Shown here in pieces: positions 36,587 through 45,432 of a DNA stretch of 64,000 nucleotides. A program made the position numbers and the translations under genes. Positions within the stretch are counted from its first letter, which is position 1; each line of letters starts with the position of its first letter. The notes under the pieces are model-generated. The model did no database searches, was not told where the DNA came from, and saw only the letters and a list, made by a program, of their open reading frames with translations. The stretch is from Cytobacillus firmus NBRC 15306 (lineage in GTDB: Bacteria; Bacillota; Bacilli; Bacillales; Cytobacillaceae): contig NZ_BCUY01000010.1 of the NCBI RefSeq assembly GCF_001591465.1, positions 20,984-84,983 on the forward strand, written 5' to 3'.

Positions 36587-37522
36587 TTATTGAATTCCCA
36601 GATCCTTTTTTAAAAAACGGATGAGCTCAGCTTCCCTTTTCTGATTGTACTCTTTGGAAAAAGCCTCATCCCATTTGTAGTAGCCTTCACCCGTTTTGTC
36701 GCCGAGCTTCTGTTCAGACACAAGCTTCTTTAGTTCCGGCAAAGATTCCTCTGCACTGGATAAGTGCTGGAACAGATAATCAGAGATGGCGGAGAAGACA
36801 TCCAGCCCGCCCATATCGGCCGTCATCAACGGGCCTGAAACAGGGAGCCTGCGTCCAATGCCGTAAGTAACGGCATCATCAATATCTTCTTTGCTCGCGA
36901 TGCCTTCCTCCAGAAGGTATTGGGCTTCACGGAAAAGTGCATATTGAAGGCGATTGCCGACAAAACCGGGAACCTCTTTTTTCACTTCAATCGGCTTTTT
37001 CTTCATTTGCTTTAAAAGCTGAAAGGATCTTTCCACTGCTTCATCGCCGGTCTTCTCACCGCGAACAACCTCGACAAGTGGAATTAAATGTGCCGGGTTC
37101 CAGAAGTGCGTCACTACCGTGCGTTCCGGATGGGCAGTCTCTGAAGCAATCTCCGTTGGACTAAGGCCTGAAGTATTGCTTGCAAGAATGACATCGGGAT
37201 CACAGAGAGCGTCGAGACGTTTGAATAAGTCAATCTTTAATTGAATGTTTTCCGGTACAGCTTCAATCACGAAAGTAGCACCCTGAACTGCTTCTTCAAC
37301 AGAGACAGTCATTTTAATATTTTCCTGAATGTGGCCAGCTTCCGATTCGGATAAAATACCGTTATTGAGCATAACCTCAAGCTTCTTCAGCATGTTGGTC
37401 CAGCCCTGTTCCAGGTCGGCGTCGCTGATTCCCTGCATGGTCACGCTCAGTCCGGCCCAGGCCGCGTTAAGCGCAATTGAATGGCCCATCGTGCCGCACC
37501 CAAGTACAGCTATTCTCTCCAA
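36587..37522 (-). CDS. 3-hydroxyacyl-CoA dehydrogenase-family (gulonate/carnitine dehydrogenase-like)
   Basis: A 311-residue two-domain dehydrogenase: N-terminal Rossmann AVLGCGTMGHSIALNAAWAG, family motif LASNTSGLSPTEIA, catalytic His in VVTHFWNPAHLIPLVEVV, C-terminal helical domain with KEVPGFVGNRLQYAL. Standalone members of this size include L-gulonate 3-dehydrogenase and carnitine dehydrogenase; no CoA genes are nearby, so a free hydroxyacid is likelier. It starts with TTG at 37522 with GATGGTGAG just upstream. It is first gene of the LacI/CcpA-controlled operon. Confidence 0.82.
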   Translation of the reverse strand: MERIAVLGCGTMGHSIALNAAWAGLSVTMQGISDADLEQGWTNMLKKLEVMLNNGILSESEAGHIQENIKMTVSVEEAVQGATFVIEAVPENIQLKIDLFKRLDALCDPDVILASNTSGLSPTEIASETAHPERTVVTHFWNPAHLIPLVEVVRGEKTGDEAVERSFQLLKQMKKKPIEVKKEVPGFVGNRLQYALFREAQYLLEEGIASKEDIDDAVTYGIGRRLPVSGPLMTADMGGLDVFSAISDYLFQHLSSAEESLPELKKLVSEQKLGDKTGEGYYKWDEAFSKEYNQKREAELIRFLKKDLGIQ

Positions 37523-37553
37523 TCGCTCACCATCTTTCTGAAATTTCTAGTTT

Positions 37554-37569
37554 TTGAATACGTATTCAA
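37554..37569. promoter_or_regulatory. LacI-type operator 1
   Basis: TTGAATACGTATTCAA, a perfect 16-bp palindrome with a central CG. It overlaps the downstream edge of the -10 box of the dehydrogenase operon, a classic repressing position. Confidence 0.85.
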
Positions 37570-37596
37570 TATACAATGTAAGCGCTGTAATTTCAA
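37568..37596 (-). promoter_or_regulatory. Sigma-A promoter of the dehydrogenase operon
   Basis: On the minus strand TTGAAA (37596-37591), a 17-base spacer, and TATATT (37573-37568). It lies about 45 bases before the TTG start at 37522. Confidence 0.8.
37577..37590. promoter_or_regulatory. CcpA cre-like site
   Basis: TGTAAGCGCTGTAA matches the cre consensus at 12 of 14 positions and fills the spacer between -35 and -10, consistent with carbon catabolite repression. Confidence 0.6.
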
Positions 37597-37672
37597 GTTG
37601 AAACACTAAATTATGAAATTACTTTATGTTTGTCTCATCCGGGAATGCAGTGTTTAAAGGGGTTTCCCGGGT

Positions 37673-37692
37673 TCAATCAAACGTTTGATTGA
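37673..37692. promoter_or_regulatory. Perfect 20-bp palindrome of unknown regulator
   Basis: TCAATCAAACGTTTGATTGA, about 80 bases upstream of the -35 of the dehydrogenase operon. It has a central CG like LacI-type sites but a different sequence. Confidence 0.5.
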
Positions 37693-37745
37693 TTTTAATA
37701 GAAGGCTTGATAGGTCAGACCCTGGCACGCTGCTTAAGTGCTGTG

Positions 37746-37849
37746 AATGTGAACATTACCAATAGAACCGGGAAACCTGCAAATAGAATCCTTGAACCTG
37801 CAAATAAAATCCTTGAACCTGCAAATAGAGCTGGGAATTTTGCAAATAA
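37746..37849 (-). repeat. Phased array F (TGCAAATAG orientation, 5 units)
   Basis: Cap ATGTGAACATTACC, then units at 37757, 37778, 37799, 37820 and 37841, every step 21. Two consecutive units are identical over the whole 21 bases (AATCCTTGAACCTGCAAATA), suggesting recent duplication. It lies between the pcp terminator and the dehydrogenase operon promoter region. Confidence 0.88.
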
Positions 37850-37871
37850 GCCTTTTCGCACGATGAATTTA

Positions 37872-37907
37872 TAAAAAGAAAGACAGAGAGTATGCACCCT
37901 CTGTCTT
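37872..37907 (-). terminator. Terminator of the peptide-uptake operon
   Basis: AGACAGAG and CTCTGTCT pair; the minus strand continues TTCTTTTTAT. The sequence is similar to the terminator at 32399. Confidence 0.75.
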
Positions 37908-37956
37908 CTCTGATACGATTTTGTATCTAAAAATGTCTCCACGAGATGCTCAAACC

Positions 37957-38568
37957 TTAAAACTTCGATGCCAGCACCTCGAGGCAAATTAAGATTCCTT
38001 TTTTGAGGTCTTCGTGTGACCAGCTTGGGATTTTTCCGTGCTGGATGGCGAGTTCGTGGGAAGCAGGGATATGGATAAATCCAGACGGTATGTTTTTATT
38101 ATGTGTTTTGGCATAGTGCAGCCCCTGATACATGACATGGTTACATAGGTAGGTCCCCGCAGTGTTCGATACTTCTGCAGGCAAACCTGCTTCCTTTAAG
38201 CGATTAACCATGGCTCGTACGGGCAGTGTGGACATATAGCCGTCCGCTCCATCTTCCTGGATCATTTCATCGACCGGGACATTGCCGCTATTGTCAGAGT
38301 TTCCATCATTTATGTTAATCGCGATTCTTTCAGGAGTTATTTTATAGCGCCCGCCACCAAGACCTAAAGAAATGACCGCATCAGGCTGAATTTTTTCAAT
38401 ATGCTCTAATAACAGCTTCCCCGACTTTTTAAAATCGACCGGTAAAATTTCGCCCTGTACTTTGTATTCTCCGACCTCTTCCCCATTTAGTTCTTCCACT
38501 ATTCGCTTAGTCGGATTAATTGTAAAATCAAGAAATGGTTCAAAACCAGTTAATAATAGAGTTTTCAT
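37957..38568 (-). CDS. pcp: Pyrrolidone-carboxylate peptidase
   Basis: About 203 residues. I use the ATG at 38568 (MKTLLLTGFEPFLDF) because AAGGAAGG lies 8-10 bases upstream; the ORF start at 38589 is inside the previous gene. It removes N-terminal pyroglutamate from peptides in the cytoplasm. The C15-family triad is visible: Glu in PERIAININD, Cys in NTAGTYLCNHVMY and His in GFIHIPASHE. The length is typical. As last gene of the oligopeptide ABC operon, it suggests that the imported peptides or derivatives carry pyroglutamyl or lactam ends. Confidence 0.9.
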   Translation of the reverse strand: MKTLLLTGFEPFLDFTINPTKRIVEELNGEEVGEYKVQGEILPVDFKKSGKLLLEHIEKIQPDAVISLGLGGGRYKITPERIAININDGNSDNSGNVPVDEMIQEDGADGYMSTLPVRAMVNRLKEAGLPAEVSNTAGTYLCNHVMYQGLHYAKTHNKNIPSGFIHIPASHELAIQHGKIPSWSHEDLKKGILICLEVLASKF

Positions 38569-38585
38569 TATTAAAACCTTCCTTT

Positions 38586-41540
38586 TCACGAGAGTTTAAT
38601 AGGCCTTATTCGTTCATGCGATAGCCCATTTCTTTTCACTTCTATACGGGCCTTTTGAAGAACCTCCAAAATGGCTAAATCAAAAACAATATGCGCTTCT
38701 ATACAGCTTTCAAGCACCTCATCATATACCACTTCATCTGCCGCTTCTGAAATTATTTCCGCTGCAATCCAGTCTGGATATCTTGAAATGCCAATGGTTG
38801 AATAAGATGGTGCTACATCTGCCTGCCGGTAAAAGTGGATGCCTGGCGCTTCTTCAATTGGAAAAACTTCTGGCAGCCACTGATTGCCATACTTCCTGAA
38901 CCGCTCCTGCCAGTATTGATTTTCTTTATCTATGCTGGTACCGCTGATATACTGGCTTATCTTTGAAACAACAGACTCCAGATTTTCAACATGTAAGTCA
39001 CGGTGGTCTCCGCTCGATAATCGTCCAATCCCATAAATTTTGGCGCTTGGAAGAAAATAGGAAACCGGAAAGCGCGGCGGACTATTATATCCTGCAAAAG
39101 GCTGCACCCACTCATGGGCCGGGATTCCGTGGTCATCAACAATCACGTCTGGTGCCCAGCGGCGAAGGATTTTGGGATAGACATTTGCCTCGCCAAACAC
39201 TGTTTTTTGAAAACGGACAAGGGAATACTCCAGCCCAACGGCATTATATCTGGCAGCGTGATGCTTCCATTCCGGATGCTCTTTTGCAAGCTTTTTTACT
39301 AGTTCATATCCATCCGGATTTGCGAGAGGCAGGATGATGAGGTTAATTTCCTTTTGCCAATCACCAAATTTCTTACCGGCACGTTCCAGCAGCTGAAGGA
39401 CAGCAGGCGTACTTGATACTTCATTGGAATGATGCCCTGCTTCTATGAAAATTGTTTTCTTGAATAATGACATTTTTAAAGGAGAATAAAACTCCTCCCC
39501 CGCATCCATGAAACATTCAATAATAGGAATGGCATGCCCCTGATAGGAATGGTCCGGATATAAGATCCGATAGGACCTCTGCTCGTCCAGCCAGCGCTGT
39601 ACATCCTGATGGATATGCCCTTCAGGTTTTTCAAAAGCTTCAATCGCCAGGGTGACCTCTTCCTTGTCATTGGTCATGATTGCTTTAGCCAATGCCCCTT
39701 CCTCATTAAATAGAATAGAGGTTGTCACCCAATTTTCAAGCGGCTTGTCCTCCCAGCTGTACACCCGAATACACGCTTCCGGTTTCCCTCCTTTTCTAAC
39801 ATGCAAAAAAGGATGGACACCGCCTGGAGCATTAAATGGTTTACCTTCAAGCTCTTCACCCATATGGGCAAAATAATCAAGAGTATTGAAATAAAGATCC
39901 TCATGCAAGGCTTCAAGTGAAGATACACGTTCTTCATCAACCGGCAGTTTCCGCTCTTCTTCACTCATCCACACATCGATTTCAATACGGTCAAATAATG
40001 GCCTCGTGTGGCCTTGCCCATCCTTATAATCGGCAACTTCCCTGCGAATCCTTGGCAGCACTTCCTCTGTATAATGGCGGTAAAAACGTTCCCTATCCGT
40101 TTGGATGAGCTGTTCCCGGACAACAATCCCGCCTTTGCGAATTCGGACAGCACTTGAAACAGGATAAACATAATGCTTTCCATCCACATATGGCAGCTCA
40201 GAAACAGGAACATCCAATGAGCCTGCAAAATGTCTCACACCCTGTGCATCCACACGAAAAACTTCATATGTATGTTCCAGCTTGTCCTCTAACTGATAAT
40301 TTACCTGTGCAGCCTTCAGATTATACTCTTCCTCTATTAACCTGTCCGCAGGATACATTTCCTGGATCCAGCGAATGGGAAGCTCCAGCCCATGTTCCCC
40401 TGTTTCCTTCTTCACTTTTATCTCCAGACCCAGGACATCTTCGGCAGATTCCCGCAAGTCAGGCAAAACCTCTTCAACAAGCCAATGCATGCCTGTTTTA
40501 AAAGCAGACCGAACTTTTAACGTCTTTACTTTAGGAAAAAGATTCCCCCATTGTTTCTCCAGATTCCGGCGAACTTCAACTGGCTCCGATAAAAAAACCT
40601 CAATATCAGCACCTTCAAGATCCCCTGAACCTTTTAAAACTCCATAAGCCAGGTCTGTTTCCTGCACATCCTCCCACTCCGCTTCAAACAGCAGCGGAGC
40701 CTCCGTCTTTTGCTTTAAAAGATATCCCTGTTCCCAGTAGCCAAAGGCACCGCCCTCGCTCCAATGCTTCTCCCTTGCAAGATGCTGGGCAGCTAAGCCT
40801 AATAATTCCTTTGGTCCCTTTAACTGCAATACATTCGGTTCTGTAAGCTCTAAACTAGCAGAGGAATCCCCAAGAACCTCGAGTCGCAGTCCTTCAGACG
40901 AACTCCCGTTACCAGTTACAGGGAAAATAATGTCAGTAGAGCACATCGCACTTCTAGCGGCAAAGCAGCATAATCCTTTTATTAGATCTGCTGTTTTAAT
41001 AGATTCTTCCACACTCACGTTCAGGTTTAACAGTTTCGATGGAGACGCTTCATTATTATCGCCAATACCGGAAAAGCTCCACAAATCACTCAAGCTATTA
41101 ATTTCAGGAGTTAACTCTGCTTTCCTGCCCTCAATCGTTTTGATAAAACTTTGTCCCGCAGTTAGTCTGCCATCCTTAAGTTCAAGCGCAACACTGGTTC
41201 CACTGGACTCTTTAGGGTCCATCGCAGCTAAATGTTTCAGTAAATCGGATAATTCCGCTTCACTCTTATACCTGACAATAAGCTCCCGATTTTCAAGCCT
41301 TATCTCGGTTTTTACATCCGAATGGATAAAATTCATTTTCACAGCATTCTTATCTGGTTCAAAAAAACGAAGGGATAGAGAAGTAGTTTCATATCCCAGC
41401 CGGGCACAAAAGTCAATTAATCCTTCTGGTGCGAGATGGTCAGGAAGGTCTATATATACAGCTGTTCCATCAATGACTCCATCGTTATTGTTATCACGCA
41501 GCAAGCCTTCCTTTGTCCATATTGCAAAAATATTATCCAC
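38586..41540 (-). CDS. Large M14-family zinc peptidase, no signal peptide
   Basis: A 984-residue protein. The C-terminal third holds a zinc carboxypeptidase (M14) domain: IFIEAGHHSNEVSST provides the H-x-x-E zinc ligands, LANPDGYEL follows, and DDHGIPAHEW supplies the third His. The N-terminal 600 residues have no family I recognise; near residue 16 DNNNDGVID looks like a calcium-type loop, and repeated beta-rich segments follow. No signal peptide is seen, so it should act in the cytoplasm on the peptides imported by the ABC system. It lies 10 bases after the DppC-type permease gene. M14 enzymes trim C-terminal residues or hydrolyse amide bonds; the specificity is unknown. Confidence 0.75.
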   Translation of the reverse strand: MDNIFAIWTKEGLLRDNNNDGVIDGTAVYIDLPDHLAPEGLIDFCARLGYETTSLSLRFFEPDKNAVKMNFIHSDVKTEIRLENRELIVRYKSEAELSDLLKHLAAMDPKESSGTSVALELKDGRLTAGQSFIKTIEGRKAELTPEINSLSDLWSFSGIGDNNEASPSKLLNLNVSVEESIKTADLIKGLCCFAARSAMCSTDIIFPVTGNGSSSEGLRLEVLGDSSASLELTEPNVLQLKGPKELLGLAAQHLAREKHWSEGGAFGYWEQGYLLKQKTEAPLLFEAEWEDVQETDLAYGVLKGSGDLEGADIEVFLSEPVEVRRNLEKQWGNLFPKVKTLKVRSAFKTGMHWLVEEVLPDLRESAEDVLGLEIKVKKETGEHGLELPIRWIQEMYPADRLIEEEYNLKAAQVNYQLEDKLEHTYEVFRVDAQGVRHFAGSLDVPVSELPYVDGKHYVYPVSSAVRIRKGGIVVREQLIQTDRERFYRHYTEEVLPRIRREVADYKDGQGHTRPLFDRIEIDVWMSEEERKLPVDEERVSSLEALHEDLYFNTLDYFAHMGEELEGKPFNAPGGVHPFLHVRKGGKPEACIRVYSWEDKPLENWVTTSILFNEEGALAKAIMTNDKEEVTLAIEAFEKPEGHIHQDVQRWLDEQRSYRILYPDHSYQGHAIPIIECFMDAGEEFYSPLKMSLFKKTIFIEAGHHSNEVSSTPAVLQLLERAGKKFGDWQKEINLIILPLANPDGYELVKKLAKEHPEWKHHAARYNAVGLEYSLVRFQKTVFGEANVYPKILRRWAPDVIVDDHGIPAHEWVQPFAGYNSPPRFPVSYFLPSAKIYGIGRLSSGDHRDLHVENLESVVSKISQYISGTSIDKENQYWQERFRKYGNQWLPEVFPIEEAPGIHFYRQADVAPSYSTIGISRYPDWIAAEIISEAADEVVYDEVLESCIEAHIVFDLAILEVLQKARIEVKRNGLSHERIRPIKLS

Positions 41541-41550
41541 CCATATTCAC

Positions 41551-42465
41551 CTACAATTTCATATTAGGATCAAAACGGTCACGAAGCCAATCGCCCAGGA
41601 GGTTAAATCCTAGAACGGTCAGCATAATGGCAATACCAGGGAAGGTGGCTGTCCACCATGCCGAAGTTACATAGTTGCGGCTGTCTGCCAGCATTCCGCC
41701 CCATGACGGAATCGTTGGATCCACGCCCAATCCAAGAAAGGTCAGAGACGCTTCTAATAGAATGAATTCAGCAATATACATCGTTCCAAGCACCAAAATA
41801 GACGACATGACATTCGGTAAAATATGCTTTCTGATAATAGTAAAATTCGTGCCGCCAATCGCTTTCGCAGCTTGAACATATTCCTGTTCTTTTAAGGAAA
41901 TTACTTCCCCCCTAATAAGACGGGCAAAGCCAACCCAATAGGTCAGACCGAGAATAATAATGATTTTCCAAATCCCTGTCCCGAGTACACTCATGATGAC
42001 AATCGCAAACAGCATAAAAGGAAAGGCCAATTGAATATCTGCTACACGCATGATAAAGTCATCCAGCCATTTTCCAAAAAAGCCTGAAATGAGGCCAAGG
42101 ACCGTACCAATAATCATGGAGATGATCACACCGAAAAAACCGACCATTAGCGAAATCTTTGCGCCATGAATAATTCTGCTTAATAAATCCCTCCCTACCT
42201 GGTCCGCCCCGAGAAAGAATATAGATTCTCCAGTTTCATCCGTCCAGGAAGGCGGCACAAGACGTGAAGTCAGATTGGCTTTGGAAGGATCAAACGGGGC
42301 AATCCATTGCGCAAATAGTGCTGCGGATACACTTAAAACGACGAGGATAATTCCGGCCACACCGGCTGGATTCTTTCTTATGAACTTCCAGAGCTTCTTC
42401 ATAAAAGGCTTTTTGGCTGCAACGGGCTGCTGTTGCTGTGATTTTTCCAGTTCTAATGTTGTCAT
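41551..42465 (-). CDS. dppC: Oligopeptide/dipeptide ABC permease, DppC/OppC type
   Basis: A 304-residue inner-membrane protein with about six helices. The N-terminus is cytoplasmic and Lys-rich with a helix at 33-52 (NPAGVAGIILVVLSVSAAL), then the family loop PFDPSKANL, HxxGADQVGRDLLSRIIHGA-type sequence and the EAA motif EYVQAAKAIGGTNFTII. It pairs with the permease at 42462; the two overlap by 4 bases. Confidence 0.88.
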   Translation of the reverse strand: MTTLELEKSQQQQPVAAKKPFMKKLWKFIRKNPAGVAGIILVVLSVSAALFAQWIAPFDPSKANLTSRLVPPSWTDETGESIFFLGADQVGRDLLSRIIHGAKISLMVGFFGVIISMIIGTVLGLISGFFGKWLDDFIMRVADIQLAFPFMLFAIVIMSVLGTGIWKIIIILGLTYWVGFARLIRGEVISLKEQEYVQAAKAIGGTNFTIIRKHILPNVMSSILVLGTMYIAEFILLEASLTFLGLGVDPTIPSWGGMLADSRNYVTSAWWTATFPGIAIMLTVLGFNLLGDWLRDRFDPNMKL

Positions 42466-43397
42466 GCTTTTCCGCTCCCCCCGATTTTAATTCTTGGATC
42501 AATAAGGGTGTAACTTAAATCGATAATTAAATTCACTACCACCATAATGATGGCAAGGAAGATAACTCCGCCCTGAATCACTGGATAATCCCGCTGATTA
42601 ATGGCATCAATAATCAAACGTCCGATTCCCGGCCATGAAAAGATTTGTTCCACTATAACCGTTCCTCCTAAAAGCGATCCAAACTGAAGGCCAAGAAAGG
42701 TAACAGTCGGCAGCAAAGCATTTCGGAAAGCATGCTTTATAATCACTGCCCAGTCACTAATTCCTTTTGATTTTGCAGTAGATACATACTGCTGGTTCAA
42801 CACTTCAAGCATGGAGGATCGGACAAGCCTTGCCAAAATACCCGATAAAATCATTCCTAGTGTAATCGATGGCAAAATAAGGTGCTTGAAACCTTCGAAG
42901 CCTGATGAAGGAAGCCATTTTAAATTAACGGCAAAAATCAGGATTAGCATAATGCCCAGCCAAAAATTAGGAAATGAAATACCGATTAATGAAAAAATAC
43001 GTCCGAAGAAATCAATGCCTGTCCCTCTCTTAACAGCCGATAAAATACCCACCGGAAAAGCGATCAATATAGCTACAGTAATGCCGCCAAACGCAAGTGC
43101 CATTGTTGCGCCAAGCCGTTCCATAATCATATCCATGACCGGCATACCGCTTCTGAATGACTCGCCAAGATCAAACGTAACAAGGCCTTTCAGGAAAATT
43201 CCATATTGAACATAAAGTGGTTGATCCAACCCAAGATTGCGCCTCACTTCTTCAATCGCTTCTTTCGTCGGCTCACCTGCTGAAAACATGACTGATACCG
43301 GATCGCCAGTAAGGCGAATGGAAAAGAAGATAATCAAAGAAATAGCAAATACAACTAAGATGGTATGGAGCAATCTGCGAATAATATAAGCTGCCAT
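42462..43397 (-). CDS. dppB: Oligopeptide/dipeptide ABC permease, DppB/OppB type
   Basis: About 311 residues, starting at the ATG at 43397 (MAAYIIRRLLHTILVVF), which has GGGGGA 6 bases upstream; the 15 codons before it belong to a repeat element. Family features: RLTGDPVSVMFSAGEPTKE, the EAA loop YVSTAKSKGISDWAVII and LSYTLIDPRIKIG at the end. It forms the heterodimeric channel with the DppC-type protein. The gap to the solute-binding protein gene holds the repeat at 43420. Confidence 0.88.
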   Translation of the reverse strand: MAAYIIRRLLHTILVVFAISLIIFFSIRLTGDPVSVMFSAGEPTKEAIEEVRRNLGLDQPLYVQYGIFLKGLVTFDLGESFRSGMPVMDMIMERLGATMALAFGGITVAILIAFPVGILSAVKRGTGIDFFGRIFSLIGISFPNFWLGIMLILIFAVNLKWLPSSGFEGFKHLILPSITLGMILSGILARLVRSSMLEVLNQQYVSTAKSKGISDWAVIIKHAFRNALLPTVTFLGLQFGSLLGGTVIVEQIFSWPGIGRLIIDAINQRDYPVIQGGVIFLAIIMVVVNLIIDLSYTLIDPRIKIGGSGKA

Positions 43398-43419
43398 TTT
43401 TGTTCCCCCTAAGAAAAGC

Positions 43420-43690
43420 GCAAGCGCCCTCAGAACAAGCAAAACCGCTTATTCATGTGTTCATCCAAGGAAGCTTCCCTTGGTGCTTACCCCCTGCAGG
43501 CACAAGCCGAGACTCACGAAAAGGCCGAAATGTGGAGGCGGCTGCCCAGGGATGACAGGCATAGTGCGATTCCTGTAAGTAGGTATCTTCTCTTCTGAAA
43601 GGAATCAGCTTATGGCCCTAGTCCCTGTATGCCGCAACTAGACAAGCTTGTGACCTCAATGGGGAGGCGCTTGAGCATTCAATTTTCAAC
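43420..43690. repeat. Intergenic repeat element with AAGCGCAAGCGCC end
   Basis: About 270 bases bounded by AAAAGCGCAAGCGCCCT and AGGCGCTTGAGC, which are partly inverted. Internal palindromes such as CCAAGGAAGCTTCCCTTGG lie inside. The ends resemble a dispersed, structured intergenic element I remember from many Bacillus genomes (GAAAAGCGCAAGCGCC). It codes for nothing convincing and lies inside the operon between the binding-protein and permease genes. The remaining stretch 43691-43804 holds one isolated TATTTGCAG and nothing else I can name. Confidence 0.55.
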
Positions 43691-43804
43691 GTTCAAACTC
43701 TTAAACTTTTTTATTTGCAGAATACGGAAAAGCCCTGGTAATGTAAGTGAATGATTTGCATCCCGAGGGCCAGCATCAGCCAGATGCGCTCCGCTCATAA
43801 ATTC

Positions 43805-43845
43805 TTAAAAGAAAGAGATAGCATGAAGACCATACTATCTCTTTT
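43805..43845 (-). terminator. Intra-operonic terminator after the binding-protein gene
   Basis: AAAGAGATAG and CTATCTCTTT pair perfectly; the minus strand continues CTTTTAAG. It probably lowers permease expression relative to the binding protein. Confidence 0.75.
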
Positions 43846-43854
43846 AAAGTTCAT

Positions 43855-45432
43855 TTACTTAACTGTTACTTCTTCCAAACGCATACGGTCCTCATGAGGC
43901 GGCTGGAAGTTTTGAACTCGCTTGTTCACTCCGTATAAATCAACTGCAGAATATAGGTTCAATTCCGGAGCCAAATCATAAAGAACTTCTGTCAGCTCCT
44001 TAAAGATTTTTTCGCGTTCCTCTTGATCAACAGTCGCACGCTGTGCAGCAAGAAGCTCTTCTACCTTCTCATCTTTAAAGGAAGGATTCCATTGCTCGCC
44101 TTCGTGATACATCAAGTATGCTGTATTATCAAAATCAAGCGTCCATCCGCCCCACCCCTGGCGATACATATGCCCTGCATTGCCGTTCGGGATCAGGTCA
44201 GAGATAAGAGTTGTGTTATCCACACTGTTGATGTTTACTTTTAAGCCTACTTCTTCAAGATAGAAAGAAACAATCTGTGCAATCTCTTTAAAGTTTCCGT
44301 CATTACCCGGAATGAATAAGTCAAGCTCTGTTCCTTCACTTACACCGGCTTCTTTTAATAGTTTTTTCGCCTTTTCAGGATCATATGGATATGGCTCTAA
44401 GTCAGGGTTGTTACCAAAAGAAAGATCACTTTGGAAGGTGCTGATTGGCTTGCCGAAGCCGCCAAGGATTTCGTCAATGATCGCTTCTTTATCGACTGCA
44501 TAGTTAATTGCTTGTCTTACTTCTTTCTGATCAAGCGGCTTCTTCGCCGTATCAAAACGCAGGGAAAATGCAGTCGGTGTCCCAACTTCCTGCAGTTCAA
44601 GGAACCCTGATTCCTTCACTGTATCTGCCTGGGCAACCTCAACGCGTTTCATAACGTCGATTTTTCCTGTTTGAAGCTCTGCAAGTCTAGTTGAGGCTTC
44701 AGGGATTACTTTAAAAACAACCTTATCCAGTTTCGGAAGTCCATCCTTCCAGTATTCAGCATTCTTTTCCAATACGACTTCCTGGTCACGCTTATAGCCT
44801 GTCATTTTGAAAGGGCCGGTACCAACAGGGTTATTGTTGAAATGCTCGTCACCTTTTTCAGCAATATACTTAGGAGGCACAATCACAGCTCCATATCCGG
44901 CAAGCTTTGTTAAAAGAACCGGATCTTGAGTTTTCAATTTCATGTTAACTGTAAATTCATCAACAACCTCTACACTGTCAATGGCTGTATAGTTGGAGTA
45001 TTGCGGACCTTTTTGTCCTTCGTCACCCAGTAAACGATCAAAAGTGAATTTAACTGCTTCTGCGTTGAATGGCTCTCCATTATGGAAAGTAACCCCTTGC
45101 CGAAGCTTGAATTGTAATGTTTTATCGTCAAGATATTCCCAGCTTTCAGCTAAACCAGGCTGAATTTCCAAATCAAGGCTTCGGTCTACAAGCCCTTCAA
45201 ATACAGAAGTGCCGATGGTGCTCCAATCCAACAGGAATGTATCGATTGGATCCCAGTTTTGCGGATCCCCTGAAACACCAATAACAAGTTCATTATCGCG
45301 TCCTTCAACCGGGTTTTTTTCACTGCCCTTACTTTCACTTGAACTTGATTTCTCGCTTCCGCCTGAACATGCAGTCAAAATGAGTGTAAAGGTCATAAAT
45401 ACAGCAAACAAAGATAGTAATCTCTTCTTCAT
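43855..45432 (-). CDS. dppA: Oligopeptide-type solute-binding lipoprotein
   Basis: A 525-residue family 5 extracellular solute-binding protein. Lipoprotein signal with lipobox LTACSGG, a Ser-rich linker, then family motifs: WDPIDTFLLDWSTIG, LAESWEYLDDKTLQFKLRQG, VTFHNGEPFNAEAVKFTF, RQAINYAVDKEAII. Its ATG overlaps the stop of the IclR gene (ATGA), so the two are translationally coupled. A partial terminator follows. Substrate not evident: peptides, or opine/lactam-like compounds given pcp and the M14 enzyme. Confidence 0.9.
   Translation of the reverse strand: MKKRLLSLFAVFMTFTLILTACSGGSEKSSSSESKGSEKNPVEGRDNELVIGVSGDPQNWDPIDTFLLDWSTIGTSVFEGLVDRSLDLEIQPGLAESWEYLDDKTLQFKLRQGVTFHNGEPFNAEAVKFTFDRLLGDEGQKGPQYSNYTAIDSVEVVDEFTVNMKLKTQDPVLLTKLAGYGAVIVPPKYIAEKGDEHFNNNPVGTGPFKMTGYKRDQEVVLEKNAEYWKDGLPKLDKVVFKVIPEASTRLAELQTGKIDVMKRVEVAQADTVKESGFLELQEVGTPTAFSLRFDTAKKPLDQKEVRQAINYAVDKEAIIDEILGGFGKPISTFQSDLSFGNNPDLEPYPYDPEKAKKLLKEAGVSEGTELDLFIPGNDGNFKEIAQIVSFYLEEVGLKVNINSVDNTTLISDLIPNGNAGHMYRQGWGGWTLDFDNTAYLMYHEGEQWNPSFKDEKVEELLAAQRATVDQEEREKIFKELTEVLYDLAPELNLYSAVDLYGVNKRVQNFQPPHEDRMRLEEVTVK

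Noticed and set aside
38586..41540. Minus-strand M14 gene as secreted enzyme
   Set aside because: No signal peptide or alternative upstream start giving one is visible (MDNIFAIWTKEG...).
43443..43690. tRNA or tmRNA-like gene in the peptide operon gap
   Set aside because: No cloverleaf, T-loop or CCA-type end could be found. The ends instead look like a dispersed repeat.
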